Assembly: GCA_937879855.1 (NCBI GenBank)
Contig: CALFMO010000040.1
Coordinates: 1-64,000, forward strand
Direction of reading: 5' to 3'
Length of the DNA: 64,000 nt
Source of the DNA: an uncultured Acidobacteriaceae bacterium
GTDB taxonomy: Bacteria; Acidobacteriota; Terriglobia; Terriglobales; Acidobacteriaceae
Part shown: one piece after another, positions 7,976 to 16,782 of the stretch
How positions within the stretch are numbered: the first letter of the stretch is position 1
Layout of the letters: each line of letters starts with the position of its first letter
Position numbers and translations under genes: made by a program
The notes under the pieces: generated by a model
What the model was told of the DNA's origin: nothing
The model's input: only the letters and a program-made list of their open reading frames with translations
Database searches by the model: none

Positions 7976-9649
7976 ATGCCCGTCGAAACGGAAATCCAGG
8001 CTCCCACGTTCATTCGAGCGCCGCGAGGCAATGCCATCACCTGCAAAGGGTGGCAGCAGGAAGCTGCCATGCGCATGCTCATGAATAACCTCGACGAAGA
8101 GGTTGGCGAGCGTCCCAGGGATCTCGTGGTCTACGGCGGAACCGGACGTGCCGCGCGAAGTTGGGAAGCGTACTACGCCATTGTCGCAACGCTGAAGAGT
8201 CTCGCGAACGACGAAACGTTGCTGGTGCAATCGGGCAAGCCCGTTGGTGTTTTCAAAACCCACGACCACGCTCCGCGAGTGCTCATCGCGAACTCGAATC
8301 TCGTCGGCCACTGGTCCAACTGGGAAAAGTTCAACGAACTCGAGCGCACCGGTCTGATGATGTTCGGGCAAATGACCGCCGGTTCGTGGATCTACATCGG
8401 CTCGCAAGGAATTATTCAGGGAACGTTTGAGACGTTTTCGGCAGCGGGAGAGAAGCATTTCGGCGGCGATCTCGCGGGCAAACTGATTGTCAGCGGCGGA
8501 ATGGGCGGAATGGGCGGAGCGCAGCCTTTGGCCGCAACCATGACAGGCGCGGCGTTTCTGGGAATCGACGTCGACGCCGAGCGCATCAAGAAGCGTCTAA
8601 AGACCGGCTACTGCGACTTCATGGTCACCACGCTCGATGAGGCCCTGCGCATTCTGAAGAATGCCGTGCGCAAGAAAGAAAATGTTTCAGTTGGACTCGT
8701 CGGAAATTGTGCGGACGTAATTCCTGAACTGGCGGAGCGCGGCGTTGTCCCCGACATCCTTACCGATCAGACCTCGGCGCACGATCCCCTGAACGGATAT
8801 GTGCCCAACGGCATTAGCTTGGAAGAAGCGCTGGAGTTGCGCAGGCGCGATCCGCAGGCCTATCAGGAAAAGTCGCTCGATGCGATGGCGCGGCACGTGG
8901 AAGCCATGCTGCGACTGCAGAAAATGGGCGCAGTCACGTTCGATTACGGAAACAATATTCGCACCTTCGCCTTTCAGCGCGGGGTGAAGAATGCCTACGA
9001 CTTTCCCGGGTTCGTGCCCGCGTACATTCGTCCGCTGTTTTGCGAAGGACGCGGCCCGTTCCGCTGGGTCGCTCTCTCCGGGGAACCATCGGACATTCAC
9101 GTCACCGACGATCTGGTGCTGGAATTGTTTCCGGAAAATCGCATTCTGCGGCGCTGGATCGACCTGGCGCGAAAGCGAATCAAGTTCCAGGGATTGCCCG
9201 CGCGCATCTGCTGGCTCGGCTACGGCGAACGCGCCCAATTCGGGCTTGCGATCAACGATCTGGTAAAGAAGGGAAAGATCAAAGCGCCGATCGTGATCGG
9301 CCGCGATCATCTCGATTGCGGCTCGGTGGCGTCTCCGTTTCGCGAAACCGAAAGCATGAAAGATGGCTCCGACGCGGTCGCCGACTGGCCGCTGCTCAAC
9401 GCCCTGCTGAATACCGCGGCCGGCGCCTCATGGGTGTCAATCCACAACGGCGGCGGCGTCGGCATTGGCTACTCCCTGCACGCCGGCCAAGTTACTGTTG
9501 CCGACGGCACCGATGAGATGGCGAAGCGCATCGAGCGCGTGCTGACCACGGATCCAGGCATGGGAATCATCCGCCACGCAGATGCGGGATACGACGAGGC
9601 AAAAGAATTTGCGAAGAAAGCCGGCGTGAAAATCCCCATGAGTTCCTAG
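7976..9649 (+). CDS. hutU: Urocanate hydratase
   Basis: Urocanase converts urocanate to 4-imidazolone-5-propionate, the second step of histidine degradation, using tightly bound NAD+ as an electrophile. The 557-residue length is normal. Characteristic stretches include [37 protein letters not shown], the Gly-rich NAD-binding segment [46 protein letters not shown] and [13 protein letters not shown] near the C-terminus. No other hut genes are in the window, so the pathway must be completed elsewhere. The 210 bases upstream lack an obvious operator. The gene ends convergently, 32 bases from the OmpA-family gene. Confidence 0.97.
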   Translation: MPVETEIQAPTFIRAPRGNAITCKGWQQEAAMRMLMNNLDEEVGERPRDLVVYGGTGRAARSWEAYYAIVATLKSLANDETLLVQSGKPVGVFKTHDHAPRVLIANSNLVGHWSNWEKFNELERTGLMMFGQMTAGSWIYIGSQGIIQGTFETFSAAGEKHFGGDLAGKLIVSGGMGGMGGAQPLAATMTGAAFLGIDVDAERIKKRLKTGYCDFMVTTLDEALRILKNAVRKKENVSVGLVGNCADVIPELAERGVVPDILTDQTSAHDPLNGYVPNGISLEEALELRRRDPQAYQEKSLDAMARHVEAMLRLQKMGAVTFDYGNNIRTFAFQRGVKNAYDFPGFVPAYIRPLFCEGRGPFRWVALSGEPSDIHVTDDLVLELFPENRILRRWIDLARKRIKFQGLPARICWLGYGERAQFGLAINDLVKKGKIKAPIVIGRDHLDCGSVASPFRETESMKDGSDAVADWPLLNALLNTAAGASWVSIHNGGGVGIGYSLHAGQVTVADGTDEMAKRIERVLTTDPGMGIIRHADAGYDEAKEFAKKAGVKIPMSS

Positions 9650-9681
9650 TCGGGATTCTCGCGTTTCGCGGCGATCCGCTT

Positions 9682-11391
9682 TTATCTCCCGACCTGTTGA
9701 CCGATCACCTCACCGGAGACGACCAGATCCACGCGCCGGTTCAGCTTGCGTCCCGCCGCGGTGCTATTGTCGGCGACCGGATCGGCTTTTCCAAAACCCT
9801 CTGCAACCACGTTGTTGATCGAGACTCCGGAACTGACCAGATAATCCCGCACCGTAGCGGCGCGCTTTTCAGAAAGCTCCTGATTGTATTCGTCGGAGCC
9901 GATGCTGTCGGTGTAGCCTTCGACTTGCAGATGCAGATCCGGATAGGCGAGTACGATTCCTGAAATTCGTGCGAGGCGTTCCCGAGCCTCCGGCTTCAAT
10001 GTGTACTTGTTAAAGTCGAAGAGCACATCCGGCATGCTGACGATGAGACCACGCGCGCTGTCTTTGGTCTGTAGAACCTGATTCAGTTGCGCCAGCAAGC
10101 GCGTGCGCAGTTCCTCTTTCTGCTGGATCGCTTCCTGCCGGGCTCGTTCGGCCTCGGCGGTCTGGCGCTCGGCTTCCTGTTTTTGGCGTTGGGCATCTTC
10201 GGCGTTCTGGCGGGCCGCCTCAGCCTGGGCCTGCGCCTGTTGTTGAGCCGCCAGCGCAGCGTCGGCCTCGGCTTGGGCCTGTTGTTGGGCGGCGAGAGCA
10301 GCGGCCTGGCGTTCTTGAGCTTCGGCCTGAGCGGCCTCGGCTTGTGCCCGTCGACGCGCCTCATCGGCGGCCTGGGCCTGGGCTTCCTGCGCATTCTGGC
10401 GAGCAGACTGGGCGTCGGCCTCGGCTTTCGCTTGTGCCGCCTCGCGCTCACGGCGTTCCGCATCCAGGCGTTCCTGCTCTTTTCGGCGCAGCGTTAACAC
10501 GCGGGCATCTTCCGCCATTTGGGTGGCGCCGCGAGCGGCGGTACCGATGGGAGTGCGTCCTTGCTTGCGCTGCAAATAGTCTTCGGCCCGTTGCAGCATA
10601 TCTTCGGCCTTGGTGAGACTGTCGGGAGCATAGTGCTGGGCTCCTGCGGCCTTGGCGATCGCCACGGCATTGCGAGCCTCGAGTAAGTCAAGGGGAACGC
10701 TCGGATTGGCTTGCGACGAGGGAAGCTGGTCGGAAGGCACATCAATCGTGTACTGCTTGCCCTCGAGCACATCAAACTTGGCGTCGATTGGCTCTTCGAA
10801 TCCTTTGGTCTCTGGACGAAGGACGTTTTCCGCAACGACCTCATTACTGGGGCGAACCACCGCATAGTAAGGCTCGGCGGTGACGATCAGTCCGAAGGCC
10901 TGCAGATCGGTAGTGACGTCAATCTTGTCCTTGCCGCCTTCGCTGGGCAGGACTTCGCCAAGATTCACTGCGCGGCCTTCCGGCGTGATGGCCCACAGAA
11001 CATAGGTAAGGTACTGACCTCCCAGGCTGCTGGCGGGTTGCAAATGATTGAGTTCGGCGCTAATGGCGAGCCGTCCGGCCTTGCCGTCAACTTTCGCATG
11101 TCCGCCAACCTCTGGCATCAGATCGGTGCCGCGGAAATCCACAATCGTAGATCCTCCACGATGACGGTAGTTCACCGCCTTGGTGGTGCGGGCGAAGACG
11201 TTTACCCGGAAGACAGGCATGTCCTGTCCCGTGTTCTGATTCATTTGCTGGGGGGCAGCGTCCTGGTCGGTGGCGGGAGCCTGGTCCGGATGAGGATTGG
11301 CGGGATACATCGGCGTTGCCGAGTTGTCTTGCGCCCAGATCAGCGAGGAAAGAAGTAGTGGCAGTAGCGGAAGGAAAATCTTTGTTTTCAT
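9682..11391 (-). CDS. OmpA-family protein with long Ala/Gln/Glu coiled coil
   Basis: The frame is open to 11577. The ATG at 11391 begins a standard signal peptide (MKTKIFLPLLPLLLSSLIWA), so I take a 569-residue protein. After a ~200-residue beta-rich region comes a helical part with a DUF4398-like segment (ARNAVAIAKAAGAQHYAPDS). A ~150-residue Ala/Gln/Glu/Arg coil follows, containing near-tandem AAQQQAQAEADAAL units. The C-terminal OmpA domain (VLFDFNKYTL, YTDSIGSDEYNQELSEKRA, GFGKADPVADN, NRRVDLVV) binds peptidoglycan. The protein probably spans the periplasm from wall to outer membrane. It lies 182 bases after the histidine kinase gene and may be a separate transcript. Confidence 0.9.
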   Translation of the reverse strand: MKTKIFLPLLPLLLSSLIWAQDNSATPMYPANPHPDQAPATDQDAAPQQMNQNTGQDMPVFRVNVFARTTKAVNYRHRGGSTIVDFRGTDLMPEVGGHAKVDGKAGRLAISAELNHLQPASSLGGQYLTYVLWAITPEGRAVNLGEVLPSEGGKDKIDVTTDLQAFGLIVTAEPYYAVVRPSNEVVAENVLRPETKGFEEPIDAKFDVLEGKQYTIDVPSDQLPSSQANPSVPLDLLEARNAVAIAKAAGAQHYAPDSLTKAEDMLQRAEDYLQRKQGRTPIGTAARGATQMAEDARVLTLRRKEQERLDAERREREAAQAKAEADAQSARQNAQEAQAQAADEARRRAQAEAAQAEAQERQAAALAAQQQAQAEADAALAAQQQAQAQAEAARQNAEDAQRQKQEAERQTAEAERARQEAIQQKEELRTRLLAQLNQVLQTKDSARGLIVSMPDVLFDFNKYTLKPEARERLARISGIVLAYPDLHLQVEGYTDSIGSDEYNQELSEKRAATVRDYLVSSGVSINNVVAEGFGKADPVADNSTAAGRKLNRRVDLVVSGEVIGQQVGR

Positions 11392-11573
11392 AAGCACGTC
11401 TCGCAAACGGGAGAGACCCGCTAATTGGGTGCTCGGCGGAGCCGGAAGGTTGGGCGGAAATCCGCGAACGGCCCTGAGTTTGGATTTTCCGCCGACATTA
11501 TCGCCGGAGGTAATCGCGGCCTCTTCTCCCGATGATTGTTGCTGAAAAGGCGGTTTTAGCCGCCGCTCAGGCT

Positions 11574-13073
11574 TCACGCCGGCAAGTTCGAGCCCGAGGA
11601 GGAAGGGATGGCTTTTTCTTTCGGCCTAGCCAGAGAGAAGTAAAACGTTGCGCCTTTTCCCACTGCGCTTTCGGCCCAAACCTCGCCGCCGTGCCTTCTT
11701 ACGATTCTGTAGACCGTTGCCAGTCCAATGCCGTTACCGGGAAACTCCTCGGACGAGTGGAGCCGTTGAAAGGGCTGGAAAAGGCGGTTGGACGATCGAG
11801 GATCGAATCCGACGCCGTTATCGCGAATGAAGTAGATCGGAAATCCATTTTTCTGTTGAATGCCAAATTCGATTCTTGCCGCGGCTTGAGAGGAAGTGTA
11901 CTTCCACGAATTGCGCAGCAGGTTGTCGATGACGAGGTGTAGAAGCCGGGGGTCTCCTTCCACCGTGGCGTCACCGGCGATCACGAATTCAACGTTGCGT
12001 TCGGGGGCGCTGGCTCGCAAGTCATCACATATCGCGCGCGCAATGGCGCTCAGGTCCACGGGCTCCCGCACCATTGCGCCGCTAGTTACTCGCGACAGGT
12101 TCAGCAGATCATCGATCAACTGCATCATGCGCCGGCCGGAATTGCGGATGCGGTCGATTAATTCATTGGCTTTGCCGTCCAGTTTGCGGCTGTATTCCTT
12201 GGAGAGGACATACGCAAAGCCGTTGAGCGCGTCCACCGGGCCGCGCAAATCGTGGGAGACGGAATAGGAGAAGGCTTCGAGTTCGCGGTTGGCCACCAGT
12301 AATTCGCGGGTGCGTTCGGCTACGCGACGCTCCAGTTCAGCGTGTCCGCGCTGTAACTCGTCGTCGCGCTGCTGGATTTGCGCCAACATTTCATTGAACG
12401 CCTGCACCAGCAACGCGACCTCATCGTGCTCGCCGCTGGGGACGGCGCGAACCGAATAGTTCTTTTCCTGTGACACCTGCCGCGCGACGTCGGCCAAAGT
12501 GACAATCGGCGTCACGACAGATTTTCGGAACAAAGACGACACGAACGAAGCCGTGACTAAACTCAGCAGCAAGACGCCGAAGGCAATTGCGGCGTAACGT
12601 TTCAAGCGCTTGTCGATGTCCCGGAGATCGGAGCGGATATACACGAAGCCCATGCGCTGACCTTGAAAAATAATAGGCTCCGCCAGAATCAGATGAGTGC
12701 TGCGAAACCAATAAGATTCTTTTCTGCTGTCAGACAGCATGGGGAGGTTCACGGCTTCGCTGCCGCCCTCGCGCACGTAAGATGCGAAGGGCCGGCGATC
12801 AAGGGTAAAGATTCCGGCGGATTCGATGTTGGGTGAACTTTTCAGCGCAGAAAGCGTGGTCGCCGCCGACTGGGGATCGTTGAACAGCAGAGCGGCAACG
12901 CTGTTGGAGCCGACGATCTGCGCCTGTGCAGAAAGTGCGCGCACCAGGCCTTGCCGGAACGTCACCTGGTCATACGCAAAAAACGCGAGCACGGCAAGGA
13001 GGAGCGCGGCGCCGCTCACCAGCATGTTCATCCAGGTTATTTTTCTGGAAATGGACTTTGCGCTGCCGATCAT
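11574..13073 (-). CDS. Sensor histidine kinase (CHASE8-like sensor, HAMP, HisKA, HATPase)
   Basis: This 499-residue inner-membrane kinase has TM1 at about 14-34, a ~125-residue periplasmic CHASE8-like region (AQIVGSNSVAALLFNDPQSA), TM2 at about 160-182 and a HAMP linker to about 235. A coiled segment leads to the dimerisation domain, with phosphoacceptor H274 in SVSHDLRGPVDAL. The ATP domain has the N box (NLLRNSWKY), DNGVGFD and GNGIGLATV, so it looks catalytically intact. Its ATG overlaps the stop codon of the YfiR-like gene (ATGA), preceded by GGAG. That coupling, with a TonB receptor and a double-receiver protein upstream, suggests it reports on receptor or envelope state through those partners. 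Confidence 0.93.
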   Translation of the reverse strand: MIGSAKSISRKITWMNMLVSGAALLLAVLAFFAYDQVTFRQGLVRALSAQAQIVGSNSVAALLFNDPQSAATTLSALKSSPNIESAGIFTLDRRPFASYVREGGSEAVNLPMLSDSRKESYWFRSTHLILAEPIIFQGQRMGFVYIRSDLRDIDKRLKRYAAIAFGVLLLSLVTASFVSSLFRKSVVTPIVTLADVARQVSQEKNYSVRAVPSGEHDEVALLVQAFNEMLAQIQQRDDELQRGHAELERRVAERTRELLVANRELEAFSYSVSHDLRGPVDALNGFAYVLSKEYSRKLDGKANELIDRIRNSGRRMMQLIDDLLNLSRVTSGAMVREPVDLSAIARAICDDLRASAPERNVEFVIAGDATVEGDPRLLHLVIDNLLRNSWKYTSSQAAARIEFGIQQKNGFPIYFIRDNGVGFDPRSSNRLFQPFQRLHSSEEFPGNGIGLATVYRIVRRHGGEVWAESAVGKGATFYFSLARPKEKAIPSSSGSNLPA

Positions 13074-13690
13074 TTGCCCATCTCCTTGGCCTGGTTGTCG
13101 CCGATCACCTTGACAGCCACCTTCAGAAGTTCGGAACTAACCGTCAATCCGGCGTCGCCGACGGCGGCAACATTGACCTCGAATCGAATTCTGTCCTCCT
13201 GGCTGACGAGTTCGATCATGCCTCCGCGTTGAGCGAACCCGGGAATGTCGCTGACGGTCAGTACGTTCGGTTGTCGGGTCGTACCCAGGATGGACTTGAG
13301 GCGTTTTTCTTCGGAGGAACTGACGAACAGAATTTGGCAGCGGGCGGCATCGGCGATGGTTGAAATGTTCCTGACGACGATGCTCTTGCCGTCAATTCTT
13401 TCTCCGGCAACGGTGCTTGCGAGCGTCGAGCCAAACGGATTCTTTCCCAGCACGCAAATGTCGAAGCTGGTGGGACCCGGCGGCTGTGGGTGCCAATGGA
13501 CAAATTTTCCGAAGTTGAAAAGATAAGCAGCTTTCACCTGGGACTGGGTGGGATGCTCCTGCGCACCGCAAAGAAGCGAAAGAGAAAAAAGAAGCGCAAG
13601 AACCCGCACAGCCGCACTGAAAATGCCGGCCTTAACCGGAACGATCCGGGGATCATGAAATCGGACGCGTTCTTGCATGCACTTGGTCAC
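13070..13690 (-). CDS. YfiR/DUF4154-family periplasmic protein
   Basis: This 206-residue exported protein has a hydrophobic signal segment (VRVLALLFSLSLLCGA, about residues 28-43) and the DUF4154/YfiR core: QVKAAYLFNFGKFVHW, FDICVLGKNPFG, IDGKSIVVRNIS, CQILFVSSSEEKRLKSIL, VLTVSDIPGFAQRGGMIEL and IRFEVNVAAVGDAGLTVSS. In Pseudomonas, YfiR is a redox-sensitive periplasmic repressor of the diguanylate cyclase YfiN. Here the partner is more likely the adjoining histidine kinase, whose start overlaps this gene by 4 bases. The GTG start at 13690 lacks a clear ribosome site; ATG at 13678 is the alternative. Confidence 0.9.
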   Translation of the reverse strand: MTKCMQERVRFHDPRIVPVKAGIFSAAVRVLALLFSLSLLCGAQEHPTQSQVKAAYLFNFGKFVHWHPQPPGPTSFDICVLGKNPFGSTLASTVAGERIDGKSIVVRNISTIADAARCQILFVSSSEEKRLKSILGTTRQPNVLTVSDIPGFAQRGGMIELVSQEDRIRFEVNVAAVGDAGLTVSSELLKVAVKVIGDNQAKEMGK

Positions 13691-13702
13691 GGCTTTTGAA
13701 GA

Positions 13703-15742
13703 TCATCTCGTCCAGGTAATCTGCCCGTATGCCCCGCGTTTAATCTGCACCAGCGTCCCGGGATCGGTGCCGAACTCGGCATGGTGAGGTTGCAACAGAT
13801 TTTGGCCGACCACCGAGAGGCGAAAACTTGGGGTCGGTGCCCATTCCACGGCAACATCGGCGCTGGAATATCCCGGGACGCTTTGTCCTGGTAAGGCACT
13901 GACATACCGATAGAGAAGATCGACAGAAAAATGTTTGGGCAGGTCAAAGCCGGACTGCGTCAAAAGCTGGTGCCGTGGACTGGAACCTTCGATGCCCGGC
14001 CCTGAACCGATGTCCAGGGAATTTGGAGCCTTCTTAATGTGCATCTCGAGAAACGAGTACGAGCCGCGCAAGCGCCAGAAGTTGGTCACTTGCCATTCGG
14101 GTGCGACCTCGCCGCCTGACGTTTCTCCGAGCAACCCGTTTCCGAACTCCGCCGGAAGAAGCAGATGAGTAGGAGCAGGATTGCTTTCCACGAAAGGGGG
14201 TCCGGTAATGTCTTCGCTGAACAGGCTGCTGTAATCATTGTAGAAAGCGGAAAGGGCAAGATAAAGACGCGAACCCAGCAAGCGGCGATAGCCGAGCTCG
14301 TAACCATTCAATTGTTCCGAGCGAAAAGTTGGATTGGGGTTGAAGCGGGCGAAGAAGGGCATCCCAGTCGGGGCAATTCCGATAAAACCCGCGAGAGAAA
14401 AATTTTCTTCGGCGTCGGAGGGGGTCCGTAGCGCGTGCGTGAAAGCGGCCCACAACGTTTGTTTCTCGGTGGGTGTATATAAAAGACGGACACTGGGTTC
14501 AAACTTCGGGTCGGTGAAGTTGGTGTCCAGCAATTTTGTTCCTAACGACAGCGACAAGCGTTGGTCGACGAGCGAAATTTCATCCTGCAAGAACGCGGAA
14601 TACAGATGGTCGGTTCGTGGACTTGGCGTGAATGTGAGGCCGGAGACCACCACCGGATTGTCGCCCAGGCTCCAACGAGTACCGAATCCCCAGGTAATCT
14701 GCTGCCGGTCGGCAAGCCGGAAGCGATCAAGAAAGTCCATATCGAACGTGTTACGCAAGTCGGTAAAGTTGGGTTCGTAGCGATTGGTCCGGTCGTAGTA
14801 AATCTGTAGTTGAATGTCTTTGCCTTCCCCAAACGTTCTTTTCCAACGGCCGAGGATGTTGCCGCCGGAGAGCAACGCATTGCGGTCGAGGACTTGCGAG
14901 TAAGGCGGGGCATAGGTCGTGGCCACCACGCTCTCGCCCGCGCGCTCGTCATAAATATCGCCCTGGAGGGTGAAGCTGTCGCGTTGACTCTCAAGCCAGT
15001 CAACACGAAATCCGCCCTGCATCGCGCGCCAGTGATCGAACTCGCGATGGTCGGAATGAAACTGCGCCGCGCGATTGAAGCCCTTCGCATACACGCGGTA
15101 ATTAACCGTGCCGCGATTTCCGCCCTGGCGCAGGGTCACCGAGCCCTGCTCGACATTTCCACCCAGAACCGAGACCAGGCTGCCCTGCGTTTCCGAGGCA
15201 GGCTTGGTGATCACGTTAACGACGCCGTTCACGGCGTTCGGCCCCCAGATCGTTCCGCCCGGTCCACGAATGACCTCGATGCGATCGATGTCTTCCATGA
15301 CCGTGTCTTGCACTTCCCAATAAGTCCCGGCCAGCAAAGTTGTGTAAACCGTGCGGCCGTCGATGAGAACGAGAACAGAGCGGCAGAGGCGGCTGCCGAA
15401 ACCTCGAATGCCGATGGACCATTTGTCGCTGTCGATGCGCGCGACCTCGACGCCGGGTGCCAGGCGCAGGGCCTCGGGAATGCTCGTCGCTCCCGAGCGC
15501 ATGATCGCCTCGTGCGTAATCACGTAGATCGCGGCGGGGGTCTTCCAGACAGCGGCGGGGGTCTTGGTCGCCGTGGTGACTTCGATATTTCCCAATTGCT
15601 CGAGGCTCAATTCCTTTAGAGAATTCGCCTGGTCTTTTTCTTGTGGTGTCTGGGCGACGCAGAAGAAAGCGGAGTAACCCCAGAGCGTCGCCGAAAGCAG
15701 GAGAGACAGCCTGGCAGGTCCCGATCGAAAGGTCGTGTTCAT
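13703..15742 (-). CDS. TonB-dependent outer-membrane receptor (signalling-operon type)
   Basis: This 679-residue protein has a signal peptide to about residue 30. A segment LKELSLEQLGNIEVTTATKT follows, a signature I associate with TonB receptors found next to YfiR-like genes. The plug contains AIMRSGATSIPEALRLAPGV, GIRGFGSRLCRSVLVLIDGR and IEVIRGPGGTIWGPNAVNG. The rest is a ~22-strand barrel. The substrate is unknown; metal chelates, cobalamin or sugars are all possible. A 21-bp tandem duplication (gcggcgggggtctt at 15531 and 15552) yields KTPAAVWKTPAAIYV, where one unit is normal. It lies 46 bases after the double-receiver gene and 12 bases before the YfiR-like gene. Confidence 0.92.
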   Translation of the reverse strand: MNTTFRSGPARLSLLLSATLWGYSAFFCVAQTPQEKDQANSLKELSLEQLGNIEVTTATKTPAAVWKTPAAIYVITHEAIMRSGATSIPEALRLAPGVEVARIDSDKWSIGIRGFGSRLCRSVLVLIDGRTVYTTLLAGTYWEVQDTVMEDIDRIEVIRGPGGTIWGPNAVNGVVNVITKPASETQGSLVSVLGGNVEQGSVTLRQGGNRGTVNYRVYAKGFNRAAQFHSDHREFDHWRAMQGGFRVDWLESQRDSFTLQGDIYDERAGESVVATTYAPPYSQVLDRNALLSGGNILGRWKRTFGEGKDIQLQIYYDRTNRYEPNFTDLRNTFDMDFLDRFRLADRQQITWGFGTRWSLGDNPVVVSGLTFTPSPRTDHLYSAFLQDEISLVDQRLSLSLGTKLLDTNFTDPKFEPSVRLLYTPTEKQTLWAAFTHALRTPSDAEENFSLAGFIGIAPTGMPFFARFNPNPTFRSEQLNGYELGYRRLLGSRLYLALSAFYNDYSSLFSEDITGPPFVESNPAPTHLLLPAEFGNGLLGETSGGEVAPEWQVTNFWRLRGSYSFLEMHIKKAPNSLDIGSGPGIEGSSPRHQLLTQSGFDLPKHFSVDLLYRYVSALPGQSVPGYSSADVAVEWAPTPSFRLSVVGQNLLQPHHAEFGTDPGTLVQIKRGAYGQITWTR

Positions 15743-15788
15743 CTGTGGAAAGGCGCCCCTGGATTGAACTGCGCAATCCTGTTGCGAT

Positions 15789-16538
15789 CTATCTGCCGGC
15801 CTGGCCGGCGGTCTTCAACTGGATCAACCTTTCAAGTTCTCGGAGAAGCACTTCCACATCTCGCTTTTGCATCCACGCGTCTACGACTCCAATGGTCTCG
15901 CCGGGCAGCGACGCGAAACCCGAGAGCACGATCAGAGGGACCTCAGGACGGAGCCGTTTCATCTCGCGAGCCACCGAGAGGCCAGTCATTCCGGGCATGA
16001 AGTAATCGAGCACCACCGCGTCTACAGCAGTAGAGCGAAATAGGTCGAGGGCGTCGTTACCATTTCGCGCCACCAGAACTTTGAAGTCGGCGGATTCGAA
16101 TACCATTTTTCTGGCTGTAAGCTCGTTGATTTCATCGTCAGCGCAGAGCACGATTCTTTCTGTGCGACTTTCTTTCTCTGGCGGCGACGGCGGCCTGAGA
16201 ACCTTTTCAACCGTCGACAAGAGAACCTCCACGTCTTGCCCTTTTTGCACGTAGGCATTTACCACTTCCAGCATGCGGGGTGGCAGCTGGACCGCGGAAA
16301 CCGCGATCATCGGCAAATCAGGGAAATGTGACTTTAAAGTTTCCGCGACCCGGTCTCCATCCATCCCGGGCATGAGATAGTCGAGGACCACCAAATCCAC
16401 AGGAATGCCGGACGACAAGATCTCGAGCGCATCGATGCCACCGGACGCGGTCAGAACGGTGTAGCCCGAACTCCGCAGCACATTCTGCCGAACCTCCAGG
16501 GTTTCGGGGTCGTCATCAATGCACAGGATCGTCGCCAA
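15789..16538 (-). CDS. Double receiver-domain response regulator without output domain
   Basis: The 249-residue protein is two CheY-like receiver domains in tandem (about 1-115 and 127-245) with no DNA-binding or enzymatic part. Phosphoacceptor aspartates are D53 (VVLDYLMPGMD) and D178 (VVLDYFMPGMTG). Acidic residues DDD and DDE open each domain, and the conserved lysines are in VQKGQD and MQKRD. It could act as a phosphate sink or relay for the histidine kinase encoded three genes downstream. The start is a TTG with little ribosome-site support, and the 5' end may be slightly misplaced. It is the first gene of the putative signalling operon. Confidence 0.88.
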   Translation of the reverse strand: MATILCIDDDPETLEVRQNVLRSSGYTVLTASGGIDALEILSSGIPVDLVVLDYLMPGMDGDRVAETLKSHFPDLPMIAVSAVQLPPRMLEVVNAYVQKGQDVEVLLSTVEKVLRPPSPPEKESRTERIVLCADDEINELTARKMVFESADFKVLVARNGNDALDLFRSTAVDAVVLDYFMPGMTGLSVAREMKRLRPEVPLIVLSGFASLPGETIGVVDAWMQKRDVEVLLRELERLIQLKTAGQAGR

Positions 16539-16782
16539 TGTGTGAAATATCCGTTCTGATTCGCCAACGCGAAGCTGTCCATTGTGCGGGGGCGAGGACT
16601 CCGCAGGCCATACAGACTTTTACCCATAACCAAAAAGTAAACAACTCGGTGGGGTGGTGCGCTTCGCGGTTCGTCCGGTTTTTATCGGCTCCGGCGCGCT
16701 TGCACGAATTTCACAATCCACGGATTTTGTTGAGAATTGGGAGCGCTAAAGATTATTGTGTACGTTTCCGGAGGAACCAACC

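Noticed and set aside
9649..9695. Hairpin between hutU and the OmpA-family gene
   Set aside because: GTCGGGA/TCCCGAC pairing exists, but the stem is short, the loop long and one arm lies in coding sequence; not a convincing terminator.
11392..11577. 63-residue extension upstream of the OmpA-family start
   Set aside because: A complete signal peptide begins at the ATG at 11391, and the extension has no signal or domain character.
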